From: Ctenosaura bakeri
Taxonomy: Eukaryota > Chordata > Lepidosauria > Squamata > Iguanidae
DNA length: 64,000 bases
Direction of reading: 5' to 3'
NCBI GenBank assembly: GCA_948474755.1
Contig: CAOLHI010002112.1
Location: 225,819 to 289,818, forward strand
Position 1 is the stretch's first letter. Each line of letters starts with the position of its first letter. Shown here piece by piece: positions 11,993-24,386 of the stretch. The notes below the pieces were generated by a model. It had not been told where the DNA came from, searched no databases, and was given only the letters and a program-made list of their open reading frames with translations. The position numbers and the translations under genes are program-made.

Positions 11993-14479
11993 TGATGTCA
12001 CTCCTTGTTTCTGTTTTTTTTGGGGGGGTAAAACTGGGAGGAAACCAGAACTCCCATGTTTAACAGCAGTTTTTGATGTCGTTTTGGCCATATTCAGGAA
12101 TATCTGAATTTTTAAAATGGGGGACTGGGGAGAATTATAAGAACTTTAGGGGTTTCTGGAGGAATGTGGGACTGTCAGAAAGGGGTTGGGGACTAGGCTG
12201 CAGCTTTGCACTTTTTCTCAACCCTGAATTATCTTTCCAGTTTCAACACTGCTTGTAGGGTCAGTTCTCATGAAATAGTCATCGCTTGAGGGCAGCAGCT
12301 TTATGGGATGGTTTGTATGTGTGAAACAACCGTCCTGGATGACAATCCAGAAAGAGCGAGCTTTTATTTCAGTAATGTCGCTAAACACAATGGTTGTCAA
12401 AGAATATAGCCTAAATTCATCAACCGAGGAATCTACTTGAGTGAACCAGCCCTTGTTGTTCCGTATGCCGTTTCTCAGTGATGCTAATGTAAATGACAAA
12501 GCTATCTATTGTAAAATTCACTGAACATTTGGGCCTACATATGTAACATCCACACTGACAAGGGGAGCAGGGGTTAGACGACTCTCCTAAGAACTTAAAA
12601 AGTTCCTACTAATCCAAGTGGGATGCTGTGTCTAGGAGTATCCAGTTAGATGATGCAGAAAGCTCATAAGCTGGTATAAAGGTGAATTCATGAGCATTTG
12701 GCACTGAGATGCATATCTGTGCATGCACACACAGAGCATCTCAATATGAGAGTGTAAAAAAAAACCCCCATATTCTGATCTGTCCTTATTTTAAGCCCTC
12801 TGTCAGTGGGAATAGTACGCAAATCAAACTGAACCGCAGTGCAATTATTAAAATGAAACAATACAATGAAAATAAAACCTGCAATCAGTATGAGCAGTAA
12901 TTTGATCTCAATTTAGAAGGAAATTACCATTAATCAAGGCTGTAGAACTGGATCAATATTTACTGAAATGCAGGATGTGAACTTTCATGTAATGTAAACA
13001 GAGCAGCCCCATGAACTTAGAAGCCGTCTTCACTAAGAGTGAATCACACAGACTTCAAGTTTTGAACACTTCCCAAAGCTTTATTTGTTATACTTTCTTT
13101 CCCCACTTTGTTACAGTCTTTGTCATTCGCTTACCCACATCCCCCTACTTCCTTGGGATTGACAGGATGATGACAAAATGTTCCCAGTCAGCCCTCCTTG
13201 GAATGCTAAGGAGGTAAATAACATCTTGACCTTTTCAAACATAATGTTTTGATTTGCTGGCCACTGCATTTCTTTTCTGTTTTGAAGTTGTCACTTGCCT
13301 GTAGAAACAGTGGAAGTAGAGTCAGTCAGTCATTAATTATAGGCAGCACAGAGAAAACTACAATACACCTGTGCAATTCAATACAAATAAGATAGATTAA
13401 CATTATCTCATTTGTTATTATTTCATCACCACAGTCTAACAAGGATGACAAAGCACTCCATATATTCAAATTCACAGGCCACAATATACTACAAATAAAG
13501 TCATCCATAAATGGGGTTACAAAACATAAAATCACCATAGGTCAAAAGCTGGGGCAGTTGGATTACCTCGGGCAGTTTTAAGTTCCCTCTAATATCTGCA
13601 ACAAGCTGTGAGAATCAGAATGCTGAGAAAGACATAGCCCTTCACAGAGTGTATCTTTTATCATATCATTACTGTTATGGCCTTCTTCCAAGCAGCCTTC
13701 CTCAGCTACATATGTAGGAACAACTCTGTTGACTTTGAAGAGGGAATGTAAGCTTGTAAGGCTTTTTTGGATCAACACAAGATGCAAAACTCAAGAATGA
13801 ACTTCTCTTTGAATAAATGGCTCACGCATGGCTCTCAACAGCTAGAAAGCTAGATCTCTTCCAGAGCCAGATAATGTGTCTAGTGTGAATAAGATACTAC
13901 TAAATTCAATTGGCCTTACTCCTGTACCTGTTATTGTAGTCTGAAAAGAGGGAGGAAGTTGGCAGGGAAAGAAGAGATTGCCCACTGAACTCTTTCAGCC
14001 AAGTGCACCTACATCTTGATCAACCCCCTCAAAAGTATTGTTAATTCACAGCTCACCAAGTCAAGAGACATGCAAGATGTGCTTAGATTTCCATGGGTGT
14101 TAACTGAAAGGATCCCCAGGGAATTATATATTTTGCTTTCTTAAAATCCTTACTCTTTTTTTTTCATGCAAATAGAAAGTAGAGTAAATACAACCAAGGT
14201 AGTTCTGTAATGTCAAATAACAACAGCAGTAGCACCACAACCCATTAATGCCCCCCAAAATTGCTTCCAAAGTTCCCATTATGGGAAATCATGTCTGTCT
14301 CAATATGTTTATACGTGAAAAAGTGTTTATAACTAGAGAGCTCATGTTCATATCTAGGTTTTTGCCTTAAAAAACATCAGGATGCATTCAGATACTGCAG
14401 CTGAGCAGACAGGGGAAATATTTCCATATTCAGAGACTGGCATTAAAATAGTATGTGAACTGGAAACAGTTGGCTAGTT
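11993..14479. other. Unique non-coding sequence
   Basis: I see no gene, complete repeat or structured element. Short open frames in all phases look random. Confidence 0.5.
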
Positions 14480-14529
14480 CAACATTATGTTCATGGCCAG
14501 GATCGATGATGGGAAGCAAAAGGGGTGAC

Positions 14530-14781
14530 CTACCTTTGTGGACCCTACAAACATTCTCTGGAGGAATGGGACCTCCAGTCTAATCCCCTGAACATATTTT
14601 TGGCAGCATTGACCAGAGGTATATCTTGGAGACGCAAGTGGGATAATATCCCTGGAAGCCAATGCCAGGTGGGGCAAAAAAAGCAGTGCATGTAGGGGTG
14701 GGGGGTAGAAGTAGGGGTAAGAAGGTAGAGGTGCAACTTCCACACTTACCCTAGGTGCTTTTTACTCTAGATACGCCACTG
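14530..14781 (-). mobile_element. hAT-like DNA transposon end
   Basis: On the minus strand the sequence opens with cagtggcgtatctagagt and runs into agcacctagggtaagtgtgg. The element at 47913 begins with nearly the same 50 bases (cagtggtatatctagcataa), so this is the same family in the opposite orientation. The other end was not found, so the left boundary is approximate and the copy is probably truncated. Confidence 0.55.
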
Positions 14782-15025
14782 GCATGGACAGCTGAAGAGT
14801 TGAGGAAAAGAAAATTCTGGTACTACTGCAAACTTAGTGTTGGATTTCACTCTCTCTCTCTCATGGATGCATTTAAAAATAATTGAAATAGCATTAAACC
14901 TCTGAAGGACATCCTGTGGTCCAAATGGAGACAAAACAATAAAATTGTTTCATTATTATGGGTTGGAATCCTGTCCTTGTAAGTGTACTTGGTTCTGTGG
15001 GAATTAGTGTGATAACTGAAGCCCC

Positions 15026-15616
15026 TGTCAGAGCTTCTGATGATGAGCAGCAGCTGTTGGTTCCTGTTGCTCAGGGAAGAGATGACAAGCAGCAGCTGTT
15101 GGTCCCTGTGGCTCTGGCTGGAGATGAGTCCTGCAGCTCAAGAGCTCCCCCTGCTGCCATGGACCAAGCAGGCTTGGACGTTCCTCTGCCTGCTCCTTTA
15201 AGGCAACAGGGATCTGATTCTGAAGATGGTTTGGAGCCTGTGCCAATCAGCCCACAAACAAGGCGGAGACTCAAGAGAGCTGAGCAAAGGGAGGCTTCCT
15301 TGATTAAGTTCAAGAAGCAGTGACTGGCCACACCTGTGTCTTGGGCTATATAACTGCCTGCCTGGAAGCTTTCCTTTGCTTGTGGCAAACTTCTTTCAAG
15401 CTCTCCTCTTGCCTGTTCCTTGCTCCCAGCACCTGCTACCTTGAATTGATTTCTTGACCCTTGGCTTTTTGAACTCTGACTAGAGCTTTCGCTTGATGCT
15501 CTGGTAAATGAACTCCCTTGTGTAAAGTGCTTGCTTGTCTCCTCCTGGCTGGATTTTGCTGGCTCTCACACTCCTTTCTCTGGGCTGGCTTGCTGCCCAG
15601 GTCTCTGACCTTGACA
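15026..15616 (+). mobile_element. LTR-like unit with a coding segment in its 5' half
   Basis: The unit begins TGTCA and ends TGACA. A TATA box (tatataa) lies at 15347-15353. Before it, a plus-strand frame is open to a stop at 15321-15323. The frame contains a duplicated 14-codon block (15039-15080 and 15081-15122; core QQLLVPVA) and ends with a basic stretch (SPQTRRRLKRAEQREASL). The C/T-rich downstream part is typical of squamate Gypsy/DIRS-type LTRs. No target duplication is visible, so it may be truncated or one LTR of a decayed element. Confidence 0.5.
15347..15353 (+). promoter_or_regulatory. TATA box of the LTR-like unit
   Basis: The motif tatataa is preceded by a GC-richer segment and followed by a C/T-rich leader, consistent with an LTR promoter. 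Confidence 0.45.
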
Positions 15617-15649
15617 ATTAGAATTGGGCCAGGTAGGGGCCCCAGAAAA

Positions 15650-15752
15650 GTGACTGATGCACACTGGGGCCAATGCACAATGGGACTGATGTGCATTGGG
15701 AATGATGCACAATGGTCTCACTGCACATTGGTCCCATTGTACGTCAGGACAT
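15650..15752. repeat. Degenerate TGATGCACAATGG minisatellite
   Basis: Five to six diverged units of about 16-20 bp (gatgcacactgg, aatgcacaatgg, gatgtgcattgg, gatgcacaatgg, ctgcacattgg) follow one another directly after the LTR-like unit. Some units are near-palindromic (tgcaca/tgtgca). Confidence 0.6.
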
Positions 15753-16813
15753 TGATTAGGGAGTGCTGCATCTAGCTGATGTTCTGTTATGCATGTTTGC
15801 GTAACTAACAAGGTTTCATAGCACCTCTGCTGTGTAGCTAAGCATATGTAAACTGTGATAGAGTATTCTGACCATGAATAATATGCTTTTGTATGCTTCA
15901 AAGTGCATTTCAACTTGGGGCATTTATTGGGCTCAAAGCAACTAATAAATAATTTATAAATAAAATTAATGTGTAAATTCAGTCCAGTATGATATGATCT
16001 GGCAGGGAGCCATTCCCCTGAGATTCAGTTGGAGTGGTTTCCCAGCATTTCACATTTCACATACCATATTAATTCATATAAATGACTTCAGAATGATTGC
16101 TTCTTGTTCTTGTGAATGTTTCTGTGAGACTTGAGGATGTTAACTGGTTTATTAATAGCACTGCTGCTCCACCTCATTAGTTGCTGCTGCTCAGGTTATA
16201 TCCAGCACTTTGAATTACTAAATATTACAGGGTGTGTGTGCTGCACATATTGGTCATTATGTGCATCATTTTAAAGAGATGACTCATAATGATTTGAGTA
16301 ATAACTCTGGGAGATTTTCTTCTGGAGGTTTATCAGTATTGTAGACCTTAATACAATCAAATGCACTGAAACTAGCAGATACACAGTTCTTTATCTGAGA
16401 GTTGCTAAAGGCTGTATATTATTGCAGATTACATAAGAAGAGGTGACTGCCTCAGCTCTTTTGATGCTAGAAAAGGGATGCCCACTTGCTTGAATTGCCT
16501 GTTCTGCTAATCTCATAGATACTTCATAATGTTACTTTTTTGAGTAAGCACTAAAATATTCCTAAATAAAAAGGATTAAGACAGCTTCTCTCACAACAGT
16601 AGTTGCTAACCTTGGCACTTTTAAAAATGTCAGTAAGATTTTTAATCACTCGCAATACTGGTGATATTCTAAACTTTCCTCAAACAATGAGGGAGGGCAG
16701 AGGGGAGACCATGCATGGTCATATATTATGTAACAAATCTCCTCAATAAAATTGGTTGTCTATTTTATTTTATGCTTGCACTGTTCACAAAATGTTAAAG
16801 GCTCAACACAATA
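15753..16813. other. Unique AT-rich non-coding sequence
   Basis: No gene or complete repeat is recognised. Confidence 0.45.
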
Positions 16814-17175
16814 GGTTGGATCCAGAATTAAGTGCTTGTATTTGGTATGGCAGAAGATGAGTTTCCTGTCTCTTTCTTTCCATGGCACCTCCTTCCACAT
16901 TGCAAAAATACTCCATCGGGGTAGAGAGACCTTGCTGAGTAGGAGAGAGGCTGTGGCATGACACTTAAATTGAAGACAGTGATCTCTAAAATCAAGAGGA
17001 GGTATCCTGCAAAGGAAATCTCGTCCTGTAAAAATGCTCCACCAATGGTTAAGAGATCTTGCTGAGTGAGGAGGAGGCTATAGCATGGTAAGGAAAATAG
17101 GGTTCTCCAAAATTCTCCCCACCAGTATCATCTTCTGTTAGGACCATTACACAACACTAAATTCTGGATTCAACC
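16814..17175. mobile_element. Terminal-inverted-repeat element with internal duplication
   Basis: Positions 16814-16834 and 17155-17175 are inverted copies matching at 19 of 21 bases (core atccagaatt). Inside, a block at 16921-16966 (gaccttgctgagt) recurs at 17048-17092 (gatcttgctgagt), an offset of about 127 bp. There is no coding capacity. The target duplication is not clear, so the superfamily is unassigned. Confidence 0.55.
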
Positions 17176-18930
17176 AACCATGAAAGAAGGTCCTTTTTCT
17201 TTAATGATGTGGGAGAAATATGAATGATGGCTTGGTTTAGTTCTGGGATTGATTCTAGAGTGTGTTGGGTAATAGAAGGGGCTTTGCTTCTTCTGCATCT
17301 AAGCTGGTGCACAAGACATCTATGGAATGACCTCTTGGCATCCTACCCCTAAGGACAGCAGAACATTCACACCAGTAGATCTTTCCATGGGTATAGCAGA
17401 GGACTTGTGGGCAATAGTACAGTTGCATCATTTTTCCACTGCTACTGGATCTTTTTGCTTTTCAGCAAACGTCAGAGTGGAAGGGAGCTCTTTGGATTTC
17501 TCCATGTTTTTATCTTTAGAGTCTTGTTGCAGAGTAAAAATAGTATTTTGGCTTTCTTACAAAGTATTTCATATACCTGAACAACCCATTTTGTTTTTCA
17601 GGATGAGTATCTTGAATCCACGTTGATATCCAGTAATAAATGCAGAAATGGCCGAGAAACCAGGTATCCTGTCATCTCCTTCCATCTCTCATTTAAAGTT
17701 TGTTCCTGTGTATCCTAGAGACGGGGTTCAGGAAAAAGAAACACCAGGCATCAATCTGTATTCCTCCTACAGCAGCTTCAAATGTGACTGTGCCCTCTAC
17801 AAATATCAATGTTCAGCTCTGGATATTATTTTTGCCTATTGTTAATATGCACATTAAAAACAATGTTTTTGATGCTTGACTGGCACTGTGAATGTATTTT
17901 TTTGCCCTGATACAAGTACCAGAAGGCAGATATGATTAATAGGCTTCCTGGTGCATGTTTCTGTACCAAAATAAAAGTAAAAATAGACACTCACGTTGTT
18001 GTATCTTTCCTTCCACACTACATCACACAGTTAAAGAAGTGAATTGGAGTGGATTTCAAGGAAAGCTACTAAGATGACACAGGGGTTCAAAGATAAATTC
18101 TGTAAAGAGAGTATGACTCAATTGGTTACATTTACAGCATGGAAAAGCTGAAAAGAAGAATAGCAGTATTCAAATATTTTAAGGATTTGAAATAGGAAAG
18201 GAGAAGCTGATTGAATCTCTTTGGTGAGCAAGAGTTTAATTCATTATATTGGACCCTTCCCCCAACCTTAAGAATAAGAATGTAACCTAAGGCCTAAATT
18301 TAACATAGCATTAGAAAAAAAACCCAGTGAGCTAGTGGAATTTCACTGGTATGTTTAGTTGGGTAAAGGGCTAGTGCATTTGATCATACAGTCATTTTGT
18401 AGGTATGCTACCACTGGTGTAACTGTTTGTGCAATGACTGGACTCTCTACGTGTGCATAGCCTAGATCTAGGTGTCTACCAGTTCAGGGTCATTTGTGCT
18501 ATTGGAGTGACATTGTTGGACACTAGCCTAAATCTTAGATATCCCCCCTGCACTGTGATTATTTTCCAGAAAAACTGAACTGATGAACAGCAAGTGGGAA
18601 GGCAATGCCAGGATGAACCACTGAAAGTGGGGCATATTCTAGTGTAATATAATACCTTTTCTTAGCACATGAAATATGTTTAAATGAGAAGAAGGATTAA
18701 AAAACTGACATGGTCAAGATGTCATGATTCCACATTATAAGACATTACTATGTGACTTAGCCTGGGCATCTCTAATTTAGGTCCGCAAGAGGCTTTGTGT
18801 TCTTGCTTGCTACTGGAACTATATGCTATGCAGAAAGACACTTTCTATGGTGTTTGTGCTGTCTGCTTCTGGCATTAAAACTTGGGGGAGTACCTTTCTT
18901 TAAATACGTGCCTGTCCAAGGAGGGAACTC
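17176..18930. other. Unique non-coding sequence
   Basis: No recognised gene. A 62-nt splice-bounded open segment at 17602-17663 was considered and not called. Confidence 0.4.
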
Positions 18931-19092
18931 TGCGGGAAGGGCTTTCCCCTGTGTCCTACCAGTAGGAGAAATACATTTTGGGAAGACATAGGGGAGGGCC
19001 TTCTTTGCTGTGGTGCCCCAGCCCTCCCCTATGTCTTCCCAAAATGCATTGCTCCCACTAGTAGGACACAGGGACCCTTCCCCCAGCCTTCC
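18931..19092. repeat. Large hairpin (inverted repeat with 48-49-bp arms)
   Basis: Arms at 18951-18999 and 19021-19069 are inverted copies with about 44 of 48 positions matching (core cattttgggaagacatagg), separated by a 21-bp loop. Weaker pairing extends outward through gaagggc/cccttcc to about 18931 and 19092. It is probably a palindromic MITE core. A transcript would fold into a long near-perfect stem. Confidence 0.75.
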
Positions 19093-19169
19093 AGCAGAAC
19101 ACCCTTCCCTTAGGGGCCAGAATGAGGTTAATGGTGGCACCATTCCAGCACGCACACACAAAATGGTTT

Positions 19170-19400
19170 TTTAGTGAAGTCTTTTATTAAGATGCACACA
19201 CATTTTAGATTTAAATCTTCTTAAAACTATTTTGACTGGTTTTAATCTGTCTCATTAGTTAAAGAGTTTAATGTGCTTTTAGTTTGCTTCAATTATTTTC
19301 TTTTGCTGTCCTAAATTGGTTAAACTGATTTTATTTTACCTGGCTCTGAGATCTCATGATATAGAGTGCGATATAAATATTTCAGTCAATCAGTCGAGTG
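19170..19400 (+). mobile_element. Possible L2/CR1-type 3' tail
   Basis: The stretch is T-rich and ends with gagatctcatgatatagagtgcgatataaata-like sequence, the motif usual at the 3' ends of squamate L2/CR1-like elements and their SINEs. It has no coding part. A similar tail lies at 38450-38690. Confidence 0.35.
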
Positions 19401-19890
19401 ATATGCACTGAATAAACTGATAGGCCATTGGTTCAGCAGAGTGACTATGAAGAGGCAAAAGAGAATCAATTTATGAATGCAATCTTAATTCCTAGAATTA
19501 CTTTCAAAGTTCTTCTCATCAAAACATTTCCTTGGATTTTGAAATGCTGAATTACCTCGTCCTGTTTCCAATTTAAAATTGGTCCTTTTAGAATTTTCCA
19601 CTGTTCTGTTTTTTGTTTTTTTTTAATGTCTAAATTCTGCACACAGCATCTTGACTTTCCCAGTGTGCCTCTGGGCCATCTGGAGAAATTAAGATGCAAG
19701 GCGGCTGCAGCTTCCCCCATAGTGCATCCAAGGCTGAACTACGGAATTTTTTTAAAAAAAGAGAGAGAGAAATCCAAAAAAGAAAGAAAGAGTCCGCTAG
19801 TGAGTGGGAAGGGAGAGAAGGGCATCAGGAAGAACAGTTGGGGAGGAGAGCAGAATTTGCCAGCCAATGTGACAGTAGAGTCCTGGTGAA

Positions 19891-20590
19891 CCATAGAATC
19901 ATAGAAATCTAGAGTTGGAAGAGACCACACAGGCCATCCAGTCCAACCCCCTGCCATGCAGGAACACCCTCAAAGCACTCCCGACAGATGGCCATCAAGC
20001 CTCTGCTTAAAAACCTCCAAGGAAGGAGACTCCACTACACTCCGAGACAGCATATTCCACTGCCGGACAGCCCTGACTGTCAGGAAGTTCTTCCTGAGGT
20101 TCAGGTGGAATCTCCTTTCCTGCAGCTTGAATCCATTGCTCCTTGTCCTGGTCTCTGGAGCAGCAGAAAACAATCCCTCCTCTACGTGGCATCCCTTCAA
20201 ATATTTAAACATGGCTATCATGTCCCCTCTTAACCTTCTCTTCTGCAGACTAAATATACCCAGCTCTCTAAGTCTATCCTCATCGGGCATGTCTTCCAGG
20301 CCTCTCACCATTTTGGTCGCCCTCCTCTGGACTTGCTCCAGCTTGTCAATAGCCTTCTTGAATTGGGGTGCCCAGAACTGGACACAGTATTCAAGATGGG
20401 GTCTAACCAAAGCAGAGTAGAGTGGTACCAGTACCTCCCTCGATCTAGACACCATACTCCTATTGATGCAGCCGAGAATTGCATTGGCTTTCTTGGCTGC
20501 CGCATCACACTGCTGACTCATGTTCAGCTTGTGGTCTATGAAGACTCCTAGATCCCTTTCACATGTCATGGGGAGTGGAATAGAGACTGC
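19891..20590 (-). mobile_element. CR1 LINE 3' end with intact ORF2 C-terminus
   Basis: The minus strand encodes the end of a CR1 reverse transcriptase in one unbroken frame of about 199 codons (20569 to 19970). Recognisable CR1 blocks in order are [66 protein letters not shown] (here [20 protein letters not shown]) and [10 protein letters not shown] before the stop. The short 3' UTR ends at 19891 with the CR1 terminal atcatagaa-type repeat. The 5' part is truncated, as in most CR1 copies. The lack of stops or frameshifts indicates a fairly young insertion. Confidence 0.92.
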
Positions 20591-21364
20591 ATTTGACAGC
20601 CCCTTTAAGCTGCACAGCCCTCTGCAGAGAAGTCCAGTCTTATTGGCACTCCTGAAAGACTGAACTTGGAAAAGTTACCTTTTGTACTAAAACCCCTAGA
20701 ATCTTGGAATGGCTGGGGAATTCTGGGAAGCTAAAGCCCTCAAATGTAACGTGTCTAAGACCTGGAAAAAAGTTTTGATGAAATCCCATTAATACAGGGT
20801 TTTTTGTGGGGAGGAGGAAGGTTTGTTTTTAGTCCTGGCACATGTTTACACCAGTAGGACAGAGTACAAAAAGCAATGGAAATGATTTGGAGAAGTAACA
20901 AACTTTCCAACAAACTGTGTATAATTCATTTTTGAAATTCTCCCAGCTGAACAGAGATTCAGGAAGGAAGGCCTGCCCACAAATAAATGGGGTGGGAGGA
21001 TTCATTCACCTCTACACATGCCTAGCAAGGAGAACAGAAAACATAGATATATGAGGTTAGCTATGTTTCAAGAACTCAAAACTTATGAAGAAACCATAAT
21101 AGTGCAGATTTGATTAGAATGTTGACAACTAGAGAATACATGGGCAACATGGCAACATCAGTGGTGGACAAAATGGCACCTTAAACAAAGTAATAAACAT
21201 ACTGATCTTTGCTTATTTTACTCTTGCATAACAGAATGAAAATTTCAAAAGTTTTCTCTCTGCTGGATGAGATTTCAGGGGGTTTTGAGCATTTGGGTGT
21301 TTTCCTCTTCATTTCTGATTTTTTTCTTCTTAAAATTTTGCAAAAACATGAGGCTTTGCATAAA
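20591..21364. other. Unique non-coding sequence
   Basis: No gene or repeat is recognised. Confidence 0.4.
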
Positions 21365-21512
21365 ATATACTAGCCTGAATCCAAGTAGTTATTCTCCACT
21401 AGAATAGATCCACTGAATCAATTGTTGACTTGTGAGTCAACATGTAGGTAAATATAATTGATTCAGTGGGTCTACTGTAACTAGGGAGTAGCAATAAGAT
21501 TCGGGCCACTAG
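21365..21512. mobile_element. Palindromic MITE, family M3
   Basis: Left arm (cactagaatagatccactga) and right arm (tcagtgggtctactgtaact) are inverted copies about 50 bp long, with outer ends gaatccaagtag and ctattgctactc in inverse register. The gggtctactctagt core is shared with 22155-22268 and 37852-37975. No coding capacity. Confidence 0.7.
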
Positions 21513-22154
21513 TTTTGAACAAAACACCTGTGTGTTTCATGAAAATGAAAATAAAAATAAAAATTGGCAAGAGTGTTTTACCTCTTGCCAATGATGAAGC
21601 ATCTTATGATGATTAATAGTAGTGTTGACATCTTGAGAAAAATTCTGAGAAAAAGAAGTATATATATATTTTTATATTCTTCCTCAGTAACATATGGACA
21701 CTGGAATTGATCAGATCTCTCCAATGTGAGGGTTGCAAAATATTCAGTCTTCTAAAATGTTGGATTATAAATCTCATCTGCCCTAGCCATCTTAGCAAAT
21801 GGTGAGGGGAAGATGGGAATCGCAGCTCAGTAATATTCAGAGGGCTGCATTTTCCTGTTCCTCAGTTATTCTACTGTGGCTGACTAGAAAAAGATTATAA
21901 TCCAAGACTTTTTTTTTCAGTTAGTGTTTCTGCATTTTTTCATCTGCTCAGAAAGAAAAAAAAATCCTGGTATCATGTGTGCCGACACAGATAGATTAAA
22001 AAAATCAGATCATCAAAAGATGCTATCTAGGATGGTTTGATGGTATCTCCAGGATCAGATGTGATATGCCACTGATTACCAGTTGCTAAGGAGTAACAGC
22101 AGTGACAGGCTTTCATTTCAAGAAATGGCTGTGGGCTCACATAGGGCATCTGGC

Positions 22155-22268
22155 CACAGAGCAGACCCATTCAATCAATGGGATTTATTGTCTACATTTA
22201 CTCATGATTCATTAACAGATCAAATAGGTCTACTCTAGTCAGGACTAACCAATAGAATATCAGCCTAT
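22155..22268. mobile_element. Palindromic MITE, family M3, diverged copy
   Basis: It starts cagacccattcaatcaatgg and ends aggtctactctagtcagg, imperfect inverse blocks around tactcatgattcatt. It is more decayed than the copy 640 bp upstream. Confidence 0.6.
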
Positions 22269-24386
22269 TTACTGGACACACAGGGGCTTTAATGTCTTTA
22301 TGTTATTTTTATTGTTTTCTGAATGCAAAATCTCAATGTTATGATTTCAAGAATCTCTTAGTATATATTGAGCCACCTTCTAATTTTACAATGTGGAAAT
22401 TTAAGTCCTCTACTTAAGTATTGTGTAGATTTTCTTTAGCTCTCCTATAAAATCAGCCAGTCATATAATGGACAAGTATAGCTTTGTCTCTGATTGGAAT
22501 GAAATTGCAGCCACTTAGTAAAGCACAATGTTACATATGAGATATGGAAACACAACTGACTAACAAAAGACCTAGGTAGCAACCCACCCACCCACTGCTT
22601 AACCTCATTCATTTCTGTGCAAAGACACTTGCATGTGTGCGTGTATGGTTAGTTTTATTTTCTGAACAAGGAAAAAAACAAACAGATAATTGATTGTATG
22701 ACAAAACAGGAAAAGAAAGGAAACACGACTGAATGCAAACAGAGGCAGACTTTTGTTTAAGAGAACTCAGTTGTACAAAACTAACTTCTGCAAGATTATT
22801 CTTCTTCATTACAAACAAAAATAATCATAGTTTCTTTCAAACCCACTTTTGTGGAATACTCAGAAATAATGGGGAAGCTGTAATAGATATCAGTTATTCA
22901 GATATGTCTGATATGACCTTTGGTTCAACTAGTACATCTGAAGTTACTTTGGAAGCAAGAAGAATAGCCCTCTTTTGAAAGGAGAAGAAAATGTTAACAA
23001 AAAAGAAGAAGACACATTTTGTATTGGTTTCCGATGTGTTCATTTATCATCTGCATCTCAATTTCAAATTATTTGATACTCATATAGGACTTAAAATTGT
23101 TGAGGCTGGTTAGAATCTAATACCAGAAGCCTGCATGATGCTTAATACTTTCAGCATTCTCGTTGGAAATCTAATCTAGAAAAAGTAATATATGGCTTAC
23201 AGAATTGAGTTCTAAAGGTCAACTACAAACTACTAGCTTTTCTGGTTTTTTCCCCCTATTTTATTTATCTGAACACTTGTGTTTCTTATTTCTTTGAAGT
23301 TAAATAGGGGAATTATGAGTTTGCTGGATGCAAATTGCTCTGAAATTCTCATGGTTGGAACATACAAAGAAGTAATTCTGAAATTATTTTTCCTTGCATT
23401 TTACAAGTATTTGGAAGAAGCAGACATTCTTCATGGAATTAATAGAGACGGAGAATCTAACATCAAATGATTAAAGATTTCAAGATCTCTAAATGAATAA
23501 TCATTAATGCACTCAGATCTAAAAACACTATTACAATGGAACTATCCACTGTAAGAGATTTACATGAAGACATCTGTTAAAAAATCATATTGAGCAAAGG
23601 TCTCATAACATTTCTCGCTACCAGCAAAAGAGTTTGTGTACTGACTATTCAAGAGTTTGAGTATTCAATGCTTAGCTTCTGTTGTTGACATGCAGAGTCA
23701 TAATCTCCTGTTTGTGTTGGTGTTGTGATTTTTGGTCATTGCAGAAAGATATTTAATACCTCCTCACACAGTGATCCCCTTCCTAGAGTGTAAGACTTTG
23801 GCAGCACTGGAACATCCCCTATGGCCATTTGGTGGCCCAAGGAAGTGCAGGTACCTAGGCAGCATCTTGCTGTAGCTCCACACCTGGGAGGGAAGGACAT
23901 GCAGTTCAGCTGAACAGGAGCACAGGATTTAGGAGGAAGCATGCAGCAAACATACAAATAATCATAATGCTACAAGCCTATAAAATTCTACATGGGAAAA
24001 GTGGTAGCAGTAGCACTATAAATGCTCCATGCTATGAGGAAAAACGCACATGATGCTTATTCATAAGCACTCCTCCTAAAGAAAGGTATGGGAGGGTATC
24101 TAGCATGAGTTTGCAGAGAATATTTGTCAAGACAATTTGTGCATGTGTTGGTTTCCCAGCCAACCTGCCAGTTTTCAGATACTTCAGTTGAGTGGAATCA
24201 TCAGGCATTAAACTTTCATTCGAAGTCTCGACTCAGCTGCAGTCTTCAGACTAAGGGACAGCACTCAAACAGCTACCGGTATCTGTTGATGATTAGCACT
24301 TGTATAGTTAATTAAATTCCATGAGTGATATTCAATGTTACATGAGCAGATCACACAAATGATATTTCCTCTACTGTGTTCTCTTA
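22269..24386. other. Unique non-coding sequence
   Basis: No gene, SINE or structured repeat is recognised. Confidence 0.4.

Noticed and set aside
15026..15323. Host gene with a repeated QQLLVPVA motif
   Set aside because: The frame sits within a unit with TGTCA..TGACA ends and a TATA box, so an LTR origin is more economical.
17602..17663. 62-nt plus-strand segment with a good acceptor and an AG|GTATCC donor, open in one frame
   Set aside because: It is isolated, with no partner exon in phase and no known motif; such segments arise by chance in 64 kb.
19988..20551. Open frames on the plus strand within the CR1
   Set aside because: Antisense shadows of the CR1 reverse transcriptase.
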